Shown: positions 1-7,344 of the stretch, piece after piece
How the letters are laid out: each line of letters opens with the position of its first letter
How positions within the stretch are numbered: position 1 is the first letter of the stretch
DNA from: Nostoc sp. NMS2
Lineage (GTDB): Bacteria > Cyanobacteriota > Cyanobacteriia > Cyanobacteriales > Nostocaceae
Reading direction: 5' to 3'
DNA: 64,000 bases
Assembly (NCBI RefSeq): GCF_017115105.1
Contig: NZ_JABXKH010000049.1
Coordinates: 62,001-126,000, forward strand
The notes under the pieces: model-generated
Told to the model about the DNA's origin: nothing
Databases searched by the model: none
What the model saw: only the letters and a program-made list of their open reading frames with translations
Position numbers and translations under genes: made by a program

Positions 1-48
1 GCTCAATGCCATTAATGACTAGCTATACCATTTAGAGGAATTGCAAAA

Positions 49-444
49 ATGGATTCCATTGATAAGCTGTTAGCTGAACTGCAAACTGAATATAAAGAAG
101 TCCAACCACAACAGCAACAGTCAAAATCAGCCACAGCCAAATCCTTTATTCCATCATCGCCAAAGTCGGCATCTTTTATGGATAACCTTTTGGCAGAGGT
201 TAAGGCTGATTTTGCAGAAGAGGATGCTGCTATTGAGTTAAAAAAACAACAAGCACTAGAACAGGAAAGAATTCGCCAAGAACAACTAAAAGCCAAACAA
301 TTAGAGGCTTTGAAAGTGCAAGCAAAAGAATGGTTAGCCAAAGTAGATCCACTTTCGTCTGAAGGACTTTGGTTTGAAAGGTTTGCTGAAAGTTACCCCT
401 CAAAATTAGAGGCAGCAATTGAATATTTAAGAAGCAATGAATGA
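49..444 (+). CDS. Small cyanobacterial stress-type protein, Slr1339-like
   Basis: 131 residues, highly charged and without membrane segments. The N-terminus (MDSIDKLLAELQ) and a second similar block (MDNLLAEVKADF) around residue 44 look like two copies of a short amphipathic helix. They are separated by a Gln/Ser-rich linker, and a long Glu/Gln/Lys helix (about residues 55-100) follows that probably forms a coiled coil. An AGAGGA ribosome binding site lies about 10 bases before the ATG. From memory this matches the cyanobacterial family named salt stress protein, Slr1339 family; its molecular function is not established. It stands alone on the plus strand. The family name is recalled, not searched. 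Confidence 0.7.
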   Translation: MDSIDKLLAELQTEYKEVQPQQQQSKSATAKSFIPSSPKSASFMDNLLAEVKADFAEEDAAIELKKQQALEQERIRQEQLKAKQLEALKVQAKEWLAKVDPLSSEGLWFERFAESYPSKLEAAIEYLRSNE

Positions 445-561
445 AAGGGAACAGGGAATAGGGAAATAAGCCAGTGAGGCTTCTGCTTATCTAGCTAAAA
501 TTATAAGTTAGCAATTATTGTTTATTACCTGTAGCAATTGGTGTAGGAGTTACAAACAAAA

Positions 562-594
562 AGATCCCCGACTTCTTCAAGAAGTCGGGGATCT
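562..594. repeat. 33-nt near-perfect palindrome, possible terminator
   Basis: Arms AGATCCCCGACTTCTT and AAGAAGTCGGGGATCT are perfect 16-base complements around one base. It lies between the convergent ends of the Slr1339-like gene and the HxlR gene, so it may end transcription from both sides. A sister copy with the same outer sequence is at 32897-32928, so it is also an interspersed repeat. Confidence 0.75.
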
Positions 595-615
595 GAGCCT
601 CTCCATGTTTGTAAA

Positions 616-963
616 TTAATATTGATGGTGATTTGTTCGATTTGAGTGTTGAACAGCCCATTCATGCATAGCATAGAGAATTGGTTGCAAAGTTTCTCCT
701 AAATGCGTTAGAGAATATTCTACCTTTGGTGGAATTTGGGGATAAACTTCTCGATGGATAATGCCGTCTTGCTCCATTTCTCTAAGTTGCTGAGTCAACA
801 TCTTTTGCGTAACTCCAGGTAAAGCCCGTTGTAACTCACCAAATCTTTTTACGCCAGTCATTAATTCTCTAATAATCAAAACTTTCCAGCGTCCACCAAT
901 CACCTTTAGGGTAGTTTCTACTTCACAAGTCAGCCTGATATTGTTTTCTGCTTCAGCTTTCAT
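616..963 (-). CDS. HxlR-family winged-helix transcriptional regulator
   Basis: 115 residues, the usual size for HxlR/MarR-like regulators. The family core is visible: [21 protein letters not shown] at about residues 14-33, then [20 protein letters not shown] (recognition helix region) and the wing segment with [13 protein letters not shown]. The Cys in the first segment is the residue many HxlR proteins use to sense electrophiles or oxidants; whether this one does is inference. The C-terminus is His/Asn-rich. The target is unknown. The nearest gene in the same direction is the methyltransferase upstream (start at 1897, end at 1073), about 110 bases away. Confidence 0.88.
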   Translation of the reverse strand: MKAEAENNIRLTCEVETTLKVIGGRWKVLIIRELMTGVKRFGELQRALPGVTQKMLTQQLREMEQDGIIHREVYPQIPPKVEYSLTHLGETLQPILYAMHEWAVQHSNRTNHHQY

Positions 964-1072
964 AGTCAGTTTTTAGGAAGTACCTTACTTAGGTTTGCTG
1001 GGTAGTACCGCTAGTTAAAAGTATGGGTACATCTATAACACTCCACAAAATTTAACTGCTCTCTTTGATGGA

Positions 1073-1897
1073 CTAAACTTTTTTGGCAACGTGAAAAGCG
1101 GAGATATATGAGAGATGAAGACTGCCTCCAAAGTCATCTTCTATACTGTGTCTCAATCCTGCAAATAATGCTTCTTTGGTGTGTGGAGCTAACTTTAGGT
1201 ACGGCGAGTAAGTGTTTAAAAGCATTAAATATTCATCAACATTATATGTCACTTCCGATGCAAATCGCCCGGATATCAAATCTTTAAATTGACCCGAATC
1301 GATGGCCATATTGCCTAATCCTCTCAATATCTCTTCTTGGGTTTCTATGTCTTCATATCGATCAAGAGATGGAGCATATAGTTGATAGATTTGGGATAAC
1401 CGTTGATATACTTGATAGCAAGGTTGAAGTTCCTTGTTCCATAGTAAAATCAGGTAGCCACCTTGTTGTAGAGTACTTGCTGCTTTTGGATATCCTACTT
1501 CTTGTGATATCCAATGAAAAGAACTCGCTGCTAAGACGGCATCAAATTTAGAAGTCTGTAGCGCCCACTCTTCAAAAGATGTATTCTCAATCTCTACATT
1601 GGGATACGGTTGACAATTCTGTTGAGCTAACCGAAAAAAATCTGGGTTGGGTTCTAAGCAAACCATTGAGCAACCCAATTGAGCGAATGCTATCGTTGCA
1701 GTTGCAGGGCCACATCCTACTTCTAGAATTTTTGAGTTAGTGGAGAGTTGAGCAATTTCCACAACTTGGTGAATTAAATCCTCTGGATAGCGGGGTCGTG
1801 CCTTGTTGTAAGCCTCTGCTGCTGGAGAATACCAATTTTTTCGCTGTTCGAGGTCTTTACTGGAGTAGCTGATTATTGCTTGTTTTAAGTCTTCCAT
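1073..1897 (-). CDS. Class I SAM-dependent methyltransferase
   Basis: 274 residues. The SAM-binding motif I is ILEVGCGPATATIAFAQLGC at about residues 57-76, followed by the acidic end of strand 2 (CLEPNP) and motif II around FDAVLAASSFHWI. This is the Methyltransf_11/25 type seen in small-molecule methyltransferases. No domain shows the substrate. It is transcribed toward the HxlR regulator, so the two may be linked, but the gap contains no clear shared signal. Confidence is high for the fold and low for any specific role. Confidence 0.85.
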   Translation of the reverse strand: MEDLKQAIISYSSKDLEQRKNWYSPAAEAYNKARPRYPEDLIHQVVEIAQLSTNSKILEVGCGPATATIAFAQLGCSMVCLEPNPDFFRLAQQNCQPYPNVEIENTSFEEWALQTSKFDAVLAASSFHWISQEVGYPKAASTLQQGGYLILLWNKELQPCYQVYQRLSQIYQLYAPSLDRYEDIETQEEILRGLGNMAIDSGQFKDLISGRFASEVTYNVDEYLMLLNTYSPYLKLAPHTKEALFAGLRHSIEDDFGGSLHLSYISAFHVAKKV

Positions 1898-1992
1898 AAT
1901 CTACTTGGGGATAGCGCTTCAAATAAAGCAATGTGGAATTAATTTGAAGAAGGCAAAAGGCAAAGTTTTTACCTTTCAAGCTAGATGTTGAA

Positions 1993-2152
1993 GGGAGCAT
2001 CCACTTTTGGAAGAAACACTGGGCGATTGGAAATCGCGGCTACACAAACGAAGTCCGCCTACGCGGACTCTCTGAAACCCGCGCAGGCGGGTTTAGTTTG
2101 TATAGCCCCAGACTTCTAGTCTGAGGGCAATCTGCCAAAAGTGGATGCTCCC
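1993..2152. mobile_element. 160-bp MITE with 18-bp inverted ends and 9-bp target duplication
   Basis: The ends are GGGAGCATCCACTTTTGG (1993-2010) and its exact reverse complement (2135-2152). The 9-base sequence GATGTTGAA flanks the element directly on both sides (1984-1992 and 2153-2161), as expected for a target site duplication. The inside contains two further hairpins (GTCCGCCTACGCGGAC and AAACCCGCGCAGGCGGGTTT) and no reading frame. It is a non-autonomous element that would need a transposase from elsewhere. Confidence 0.85.
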
Positions 2153-2265
2153 GATGTTGAATGTTCTCAATTTTTTTAAAATTAGATACTCAACGATAAC
2201 TATATAGGAATCCGATTTGATTACTGTTCGCGCAGCGTGGCGTAGCCATACTTACTTGGGTAGGG

Positions 2266-2324
2266 AGGGAACAGGGAATAGGGAACAGGGAATAGGGAAC
2301 AGGGAATAGGAAAGAAGGGAATAG
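2266..2324. repeat. Short tandem repeats of GGGAACA/GGGAATA
   Basis: About seven iterations of the heptamers GGGAACA and GGGAATA lie just downstream of the ferritin-like gene. This is the short tandemly repeated repetitive (STRR) type known from heterocyst-forming cyanobacteria. Together with the MITE it fills most of the gene-free stretch 1898-2367. Confidence 0.7.
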
Positions 2325-2367
2325 ATGTGTACTGGGTTTTTTCAAAAATCAAATACGAGTCCTATAG

Positions 2368-3111
2368 TTACGTAGCTATCAACTCAGAATCGATTTCCGA
2401 CGGCGCACTATCTTGGACTAGCGATCGCGTTTCACCGTTATGGAGGATACCACCAACCATTGCTAACAAGGCGTTTACTTTGCGCGATCGCCACATATCT
2501 ACAAGTTTTTCCACTTTGGCAGCAGACATCCGTCGCATCATCGCTTCGTAGAGATAAGCAGCATGTCCAGTTTCATCTTGGGCAATACTTAGCATTCCTA
2601 ACTTCAAGTTACGACCGGTTGGCTCTTTATCAGGTAATACTTTCGCCATTCGCGCAAAGTCTTTACTAGCATCTAACTCAAGAATGTATGTGCTTGCCAT
2701 AAACACATCCCAGTCAATGACAGCAGGTTTAAGTTGTTCTTGGGTATAACCTTCAAAGAATGCTGCAAAAAATGGGCTACGCTGCTGTTGTGATTTGTTT
2801 GTGGTTGTAGTTTGGGGTTGACGCTTAAAATCTATAACTTGTTTATTCATCTGTTGTAAGGCGTGGGCAAAAACTTTACCATGCCTAGTCTCATCTGATG
2901 CGTGTTTTGCTAGTTTTTCGGCTAGCCATGTATCGCCTTCGGCAGAGGCGCGATCGCTAAGTGCAGATAAAAACGGCACAGAACCAGATTCGGCGAAATA
3001 AAACCCTGCAAGGATGTTGGGGCGGGTTTTAGAATCACGAATTTGAGCAGCAGAGTAATAGGCAAAAGCACCTGAACCAGCTAAATGCAGAATGTGAGTT
3101 AAGAAGTTCAT
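2368..3111 (-). CDS. Ferritin-like di-iron domain protein
   Basis: 247 residues, all helical. Carboxylate/His motifs typical of the ferritin-like fold are spaced along the chain: FAESGS (about residue 39), DETRHGK (about 73), ELDASKD (about 145) and QDETGHAAY (about 178). The two E-x-x-H pairs fit a di-iron site like that of rubrerythrins and related oxygen- or peroxide-handling proteins. No rubredoxin domain or signal peptide is seen. Substrate and partners are not visible, and the gene is monocistronic. Confidence 0.72.
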   Translation of the reverse strand: MNFLTHILHLAGSGAFAYYSAAQIRDSKTRPNILAGFYFAESGSVPFLSALSDRASAEGDTWLAEKLAKHASDETRHGKVFAHALQQMNKQVIDFKRQPQTTTTNKSQQQRSPFFAAFFEGYTQEQLKPAVIDWDVFMASTYILELDASKDFARMAKVLPDKEPTGRNLKLGMLSIAQDETGHAAYLYEAMMRRMSAAKVEKLVDMWRSRKVNALLAMVGGILHNGETRSLVQDSAPSEIDSELIAT

Positions 3112-3466
3112 CAGAAATTGCCACTGATAATTGGGAGGTTACAATTCTTATACTAATGTGCATTTTCTATTCGGGTGTCGGCAGAGGGCAGGGGGGAATT
3201 TTGGAAGTTGTTAAATCATCTCGCAAATATGCAATGCCCCATTTTGGATTTTGAATTGCTTGTGGCAATGATGTCAATGGTTAACAAATACAGCACCTTG
3301 CAAGTAAGTGAGGTACAAATGCAGGACTCACGCATTAGATAGATGTTCCTACCTCCTGCCTCCTGTCTCAAAACCCGTAGCTCTTTGTACTTCATGCAAA
3401 AGAAAACTGCTGTATATCTTTGCATTTTGCTAGTATCATCGCACAGAGGTAATTTGGTAAGTTTGG
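3112..3466. other. Gene-free stretch between the ferritin-like and nuclease genes
   Basis: A 69-codon minus-strand reading frame here has no family features and is rich in intergenic-repeat-like sequence, so it was not called. The stretch must hold the divergent promoters of the two neighbours, but no clear -10/-35 pair or operator was recognised. Confidence 0.5.
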
Positions 3467-4036
3467 ATGGAGAAATTAACTAAACCAGTACGATTTTTGC
3501 TGTGTGCAACAACTATCATCTTTTTGGGTTTGATGGGCTGCGATCGCTTTGTCAATACTTCTGGAGAACCAGTTGAGCGTGTGAGTGATGGCGATACTTT
3601 AGTAGTTAAAGATACAGATGGCAAAAATGTTACCGTGCGCTTTGCTTGTGTAGATGCGCCAGAAATAGCCCACTCTAATAAAGAAAAGCAGAGTAAACGC
3701 ACTAGCGATCGCAATCAATTTACTTGGGGTGTGAAAGCTCAAGAACGGGTGCAACAATTGGTGCAACAAGGAGGCAATCGCGTGACTTTGAATATCACAG
3801 ATAGCGATCGCTATAAACGCAAAATTGCCGAAGTTCGTTTACAAAATGGCACTTTTGTGCAGCAAGTATTGTTAAAAGAAGGATTGGCAAAAGTATATCG
3901 TCCTTATTTAAACAAGTGTCCTAGTAAAGACTTAGTTCAACAAGCCGAAGCTGAAGCCAAGGAACAACGTATTGGGATTTGGAGTGACACTAAATTTGTT
4001 AATCCTTGGGAATATCGCAGCTTATATAAAAAGTAA
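3467..4036 (+). CDS. Thermonuclease-family lipoprotein (SNase-like)
   Basis: 189 residues. The N-terminus is a lipoprotein signal: positive residues, a hydrophobic run, then the lipobox LMGC with Cys at about residue 25, so the protein is probably anchored outside the inner membrane. The staphylococcal nuclease fold follows: VSDGDTLVV, VRFACVDAPE (Asp of the calcium site), DRYKRKIAEV (catalytic Arg region) and LLKEGLAKVYRPY. An insert with the Lys/Arg-rich segment EKQSKRTSDRNQ lies after the DAPE motif, as in other cyanobacterial members. It likely degrades extracellular or periplasmic nucleic acid. The gene stands alone. Confidence 0.9.
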   Translation: MEKLTKPVRFLLCATTIIFLGLMGCDRFVNTSGEPVERVSDGDTLVVKDTDGKNVTVRFACVDAPEIAHSNKEKQSKRTSDRNQFTWGVKAQERVQQLVQQGGNRVTLNITDSDRYKRKIAEVRLQNGTFVQQVLLKEGLAKVYRPYLNKCPSKDLVQQAEAEAKEQRIGIWSDTKFVNPWEYRSLYKK

Positions 4037-4150
4037 AACAGGAGTCAGAATGGGCTAAACCCTAGCTATCCGCTAACAGGAGCGGAGCCGGAGACGCTCC
4101 GCCTCCGGTCAGAATTCAGAATTGGTGAATACTCTACGCATAAAGTCCCC

Positions 4151-5032
4151 TTACTCTTCTCCCCAGGTTTGTAGTTGCAAATAAACTAGTATCATCGTCA
4201 CTGCTAGTAATAACGTCGCTGCTGCTGCTGCATAACCAAAATCAAATTGACCAAAAGCCTCTTGATAAATGTAATAAACCAGCAAATTAGTCGAATTCAG
4301 TGGGCCACCGCCAGTCATCACATAAACTTGCTCAAAACTCCGCAATGTAAAAATCGCGGTAGTGATGATTGTAAATATCACAGTAGGGCGCAATCCAGGT
4401 AGAGTAATATACCAAAATTGTTGCCAAGCATTTGCTCCATCCAAATCTGCTGCTTCATAACGACTGGGAGGAATTGCTTGCAAGCCTGCTAAAAAAACTA
4501 CCATATTGAAACCCAGTTGTTTCCAAATACTCATTAAAATAATTATCGGCATTGCCCAAAATGTATCTCCTAGCCAGGGGATGGCTGGAATCCCAAAAAA
4601 ATCTAAAAGTCCGTTAGCTGGCCCTGATGTTTGAAACAGCCAGCGAAATCCCAAGCCGGCTGCCACAAGTGAGATAATTGAAGGTAGAAAATAAGCACTC
4701 CGCAGGATGCCCCGCAAGGGAATGGAGCGGTTTAATAGCACTGCCAATCCCAAGGAAATAACTAAACTGGGAATAATGGTGGCAACAGTAAAATAAATGG
4801 TGTTACCCAGAACTTGCCAAAAGTCAGGGTTGAGTAGCAAGCGCCAATAGTTTTTTAAGCCTATCCAATAAGTGCCTTTTAAGGTGAAACTACCAGCAGT
4901 AAAGCTGAGGTAAAACAAATAAGCGATCGGCCAAATGATAAAAGCACCCAGTAAAATTAGTGCTGGTGTGAGAAAAGTCCAGGCAGCTACTGTATCATTA
5001 TCCAACCATGACTTAGTATATTTTTTTGGCAT
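4151..5032 (-). CDS. Sugar ABC transporter permease (MalF/UgpA type)
   Basis: 293 residues with six predicted membrane segments. The cytoplasmic EAA loop that docks the ATPase is clear (EAADLDGANAWQQFWYITLPG, around residues 200-220). The N-terminus FLTPALILLGAFIIWPIAYLF is typical of the carbohydrate uptake family 1 permeases. The partner permease, binding protein and ATPase are not in the window, so the gene is an orphan here. A broken copy of its first 17 codons lies at 10652-10705, showing that the gene once lay next to purN in divergent orientation. Confidence 0.88.
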   Translation of the reverse strand: MPKKYTKSWLDNDTVAAWTFLTPALILLGAFIIWPIAYLFYLSFTAGSFTLKGTYWIGLKNYWRLLLNPDFWQVLGNTIYFTVATIIPSLVISLGLAVLLNRSIPLRGILRSAYFLPSIISLVAAGLGFRWLFQTSGPANGLLDFFGIPAIPWLGDTFWAMPIIILMSIWKQLGFNMVVFLAGLQAIPPSRYEAADLDGANAWQQFWYITLPGLRPTVIFTIITTAIFTLRSFEQVYVMTGGGPLNSTNLLVYYIYQEAFGQFDFGYAAAAATLLLAVTMILVYLQLQTWGEE

Positions 5033-5110
5033 CTATAATTTTTCCTCTTAGCTGTTATGACCCTCGGCCCTGATTCTACCCTTAGCTTGGTTTCTCCTAG
5101 TATTAGCGAT
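4968..5110. repeat. 143-bp direct repeat, left copy, flanking the accessory island
   Basis: It aligns without gaps, at roughly 85-90 percent identity by eye, to 10641-10783. It contains the 5' end of the permease gene, the short permease-purN spacer, and the first codons of a truncated purN. The two copies bracket 5.5 kb with toxin-antitoxin genes and the caspase gene. Confidence 0.85.
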
Positions 5111-5122
5111 CGCTTGGGTTAA
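5057..5122 (+). pseudogene. Truncated 5' end of purN
   Basis: Twenty-one codons starting MTLGPDSTLSLVSPSISD match the first 18 residues of the intact PurN at 10730 with two changes, then diverge and stop at TAA. It is a relic left where the accessory island joins the permease side. Confidence 0.8.
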
Positions 5123-5208
5123 GGGCTACTGACAACAATTTTGGGTTTTGGAGACGCGATAAATCGCCGTCTCTACAAGTGTTTTGGGCTTATCTGAACT
5201 GTATTGGG

Positions 5209-5254
5209 GTAAACTCTTGGTTCATAATTATCTCTAGTTGAAATCTTTACTTAA
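5209..5254 (-). pseudogene. Relic of the 5' end of the UPF0175 gene
   Basis: The segment repeats the start region of the gene at 6049-6285, including the leader and the first codons (MNQE), then runs into unrelated sequence. The intact counterpart is about 6269-6313. It suggests a further small duplication inside the island. Confidence 0.55.
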
Positions 5255-5276
5255 ACATCGCTATTTTTCTGCAAAC

Positions 5277-5615
5277 TCAAACCAATCCCAAATGCAATTT
5301 CAACGCTGCATCAATTAGTACTATCAACTCTTCGTTTAAACTACCTAATACTTCACCAGTAATTCGTTGCTTAGAAATTGTTCGCACTTGCTGCGCCTGT
5401 ACTTTAGAAGGTTTTGTTAAACCACTAATCTCTGGATTAAGCAGAACTTCAAAGGGATAAACACGGCTCACATTAGAAGTAAGCGGTAAAATTGTCACAG
5501 TGGTAGCAGCACTATTACTTATATCATTACTGACAATTAGCACTGGACGACGTTTACCCATTTCTGAACCCATCACCGGACTAAGATTTGCGTAATAAAT
5601 ATCACCACGTTTCAT
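5277..5615 (-). CDS. MazF/PemK-family endoribonuclease toxin
   Basis: 112 residues, the normal size. The family start KRGDIYYANLSPVMGSEMGK, the RPVLIVSND strand and the QQVRTISKQRI segment are all present. MazF toxins cut single-stranded mRNA at short sites and are neutralised by the cognate antitoxin. Here the antitoxin gene lies just upstream and overlaps by 14 bases (5602-5615), the usual translational coupling. The pair sits in the accessory island, which it may help to stabilise (inference). Confidence 0.93.
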   Translation of the reverse strand: MKRGDIYYANLSPVMGSEMGKRRPVLIVSNDISNSAATTVTILPLTSNVSRVYPFEVLLNPEISGLTKPSKVQAQQVRTISKQRITGEVLGSLNEELIVLIDAALKLHLGLV

Positions 5616-5847
5616 CTGTTAAACCATCTGCCACCGTCACATCCCAATAGTTATCAACTTCAGCAGAGGCTTCTCGGTAAGCTGCCTCTAATTCTCGGTT
5701 TCGGAGCAATTCTAATGCTTCTTCAATTACTTGAGAACGAGATTTACATCCTTTATTGCGTTTGTAGTTTTCGACAAACTCCACTAAAGACGGTGGCAAG
5801 GAAATAGAGAGTTTTTCTACATTCATCTTCCTACCAATTAGTAGCAA
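5602..5847 (-). CDS. Ribbon-helix-helix antitoxin of the MazF pair
   Basis: 81 residues from a TTG start with a well-spaced AGGAA; an ATG at 5826 would give 74 residues and begins MNVEKLSISLP, but its purine stretch is immediately adjacent. The N-terminal half is a ribbon-helix-helix DNA-binding fold (KLSISLPPSLVEFVENY, then KSRSQVIEEALELL). The acidic C-terminal tail (YREASAEVDNYWDVTVADGL) is the part expected to wrap around the toxin. It likely also represses its own operon. The operator was not identified. Confidence 0.88.
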   Translation of the reverse strand: MLLIGRKMNVEKLSISLPPSLVEFVENYKRNKGCKSRSQVIEEALELLRNRELEAAYREASAEVDNYWDVTVADGLTDETW

Positions 5848-5867
5848 TAATAATTCCTACTAATATA

Positions 5868-6020
5868 CTATAGCGGTTCTCAGTTGAGTGCAATACAGAC
5901 CTAACCCCCAGCCCCAACCCTTGTAGCGTTGGGGAGTAAGATTCAAAGCCTCTCTCCTTTTAGGAGAGAGGAATGGAAGTGAGGTCAAACTGTATTGCAT
6001 CCAAGCGAGAACCCCTATAG
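5868..6020. repeat. 153-bp inverted-repeat element, CTATAGCGGTTCTC family
   Basis: The ends are CTATAGCGGTTCTC and its imperfect reverse complement, followed inward by TGCAATACAG on both sides. The middle is a CT-rich core with two hairpins (GGAGAGAGG and GGGGAGTAAG types). Related copies are at 29562-29713 and 29774-29926. The core also resembles the element inserted in the NRPS gene at 47001-47137. No coding capacity. Confidence 0.75.
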
Positions 6021-6048
6021 CTTAATCTCAAAGTTCAGCAGAATTCAT

Positions 6049-6285
6049 TTACCAGTTTTTTTCCAAAGCAACATCTTCTTCAAAAAGGTAAGAAAATTCA
6101 ATTCCCATAAGTTCTAGAATTTTGAGCAATTGTGCTGGCTCTAGTTGCATAACTTCTGCGGCTTTTTGAAGGCTGATTATTTTAGCAAGTAAAGCACCAA
6201 GTAAAAAGAGAAAATTTTCTTTCTGCTCGATGCTGTGGAATAGCTGAACTTCTAAAGCGATCGCTTGAGTAAGCTCTTGGTTCAT
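6049..6285 (-). CDS. UPF0175-like small protein, possible orphan antitoxin
   Basis: 78 residues. The central segment AKIISLQKAAEVMQLEPAQLLKILELMGI matches the UPF0175 pattern of a short helix-turn-helix (SlgkAAelagls..eflelL...gi). The C-terminus carries the acidic YLFEEDVALEKNW typical of that family. UPF0175 proteins are often paired with a PIN/DUF3368 toxin, which is absent here, so it would be an orphan. A relic of its 5' end is at 5209-5254. Confidence 0.65.
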   Translation of the reverse strand: MNQELTQAIALEVQLFHSIEQKENFLFLLGALLAKIISLQKAAEVMQLEPAQLLKILELMGIEFSYLFEEDVALEKNW

Positions 6286-6376
6286 AATTATCTCTACTTG
6301 GAGTCTTTAAACTAAGTTTTGCATCAAAGCCCAGCAGGTGCGTAGCTTACAGCCGTAGGCATCGCTTATACTTTAA

Positions 6377-6394
6377 TATGCTATTATTAGCATA
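6377..6394. promoter_or_regulatory. Probable operator of the HigBA-type operon
   Basis: The perfect palindrome TATGCTA-TTAT-TAGCATA lies 12-29 bases upstream of the toxin ATG, and a third half-site TAGCATT follows at 6397-6403. This is the expected position and form of a binding site for the HTH antitoxin encoded second in the operon. Binding is inferred. Confidence 0.6.
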
Positions 6395-6405
6395 ATTAGC
6401 ATTAC

Positions 6406-6783
6406 ATGAGTAAAAAACAAGAAAAACCCCTCAAATGGATTGCAAGCGCTCTTGATGATTTAAAAGATTTCCCTGAAGATGTGCAAGATGTAATGGGTTA
6501 TGCTCTGGATTTAGCACAACATGGTGAAAAGCATCCTGACGCAAAACCTTTGTATGGATTTACAGGCACTGGGGTTTTAGAAATTGTAGATGATTTTGAA
6601 GGAGATACATACAGGGCAATTTACACTGTTAAATTTGCAGGATTTGTTTACCTATTACATTCATTTCAAAAGAAATCAAAACACGGTATTGCTACACCAA
6701 AACAAGATATAGATTTAGTTAAAAAGAGACTCAAGGTTGCTCAGGAAGATTATTTACAAGAAATAGCAAAAACAGTGGAGTAA
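6406..6783 (+). CDS. RelE/HigB-type toxin (phage Gp49-like family)
   Basis: 125 residues. KPLKWIASALDDLKDFPEDVQDVMGYALDLAQHG followed by KPLYGF, GVLEIVDDFEGDTYRAIYTVKF and VYLLHSFQKKSKHG is the Gp49-like/DUF891 toxin pattern, a RelE-fold ribosome-dependent mRNA nuclease. The F-Q-K-K-S-K segment provides the basic residues used for RNA contact in the family. The antitoxin gene follows after 3 bases. Toxin-first order is typical of HigBA systems. Confidence 0.9.
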   Translation: MSKKQEKPLKWIASALDDLKDFPEDVQDVMGYALDLAQHGEKHPDAKPLYGFTGTGVLEIVDDFEGDTYRAIYTVKFAGFVYLLHSFQKKSKHGIATPKQDIDLVKKRLKVAQEDYLQEIAKTVE

Positions 6784-6786
6784 AAA

Positions 6787-7116
6787 ATGAGCAACGAAAA
6801 TGATGTTTATATTAGTAACGGAAATGTCTTTGCTGATCTAGGATTGTCTAATCCTGAAGAACGCTTAATTAAAGCAGAACTTGCACGCAAAATTAGTGAA
6901 ATTATTGCTAATCGCCAATTAAATCAAGTCCAAGCAGCCGAAGTTCTTGGAATAGATCAACCAAAAATATCTGCTTTAACTAGAGGGAAACTAAAAGATT
7001 TTTCAATAGATAGATTGATCAGATTTATAAATATTTTAGGTAATGATGTAGAAATTACAATTAAGCCTAAACCAGAAAGCCGTTCAATTGCTTGCACGAC
7101 TGTAGTTTGTGAATAA
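6787..7116 (+). CDS. HTH (XRE-family) antitoxin of the HigBA-type pair
   Basis: 109 residues. The HTH covers about residues 45-90: QLNQVQAAEVLGIDQPKISALTRGKLKDFSIDRLIRF, as in the HTH_37/HigA-2 family. The C-terminus (VEITIKPKP) is the usual short strand; the last ten residues (SIACTTVVCE) look like a read-through extension. It should bind and silence the upstream toxin and bind the palindrome at 6377-6394. Confidence 0.9.
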   Translation: MSNENDVYISNGNVFADLGLSNPEERLIKAELARKISEIIANRQLNQVQAAEVLGIDQPKISALTRGKLKDFSIDRLIRFINILGNDVEITIKPKPESRSIACTTVVCE

Positions 7117-7124
7117 TTATCCAT

Positions 7125-7187
7125 CTTGTGGGGTGGGCATCTTGCCCGCCCTGAATCTGGGACGGGTGGGGACACCCATCCCACAAG
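7125..7187. repeat. 63-bp imperfect palindrome
   Basis: The ends CTTGTGGG..TGGG and their complement CCCATCCCACAAG enclose a GC-rich stem. The element lies between the convergent HigA and caspase genes and may act as a bidirectional terminator. It resembles intergenic palindromes common in Nostoc. Confidence 0.6.
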
Positions 7188-7344
7188 ACAATTTTGGATG
7201 TTTTTTTAGTTGGAAGTCCCTAAACCTAATCCTAATTTGATCCACTCTGTTTTTTGAAAAAAAATTTAGATCGTTCCGCTTCGCTACAGTCAAAAAGAGT
7301 AAAGGAAAGAAGGGTAGAGGACAAAAGAGCTAGAGTGTAAAGGG

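Noticed and set aside
3216-3425. 69-codon minus-strand frame between the ferritin-like and nuclease genes
   Set aside because: No ribosome binding site, no family features, repeat-like sequence.
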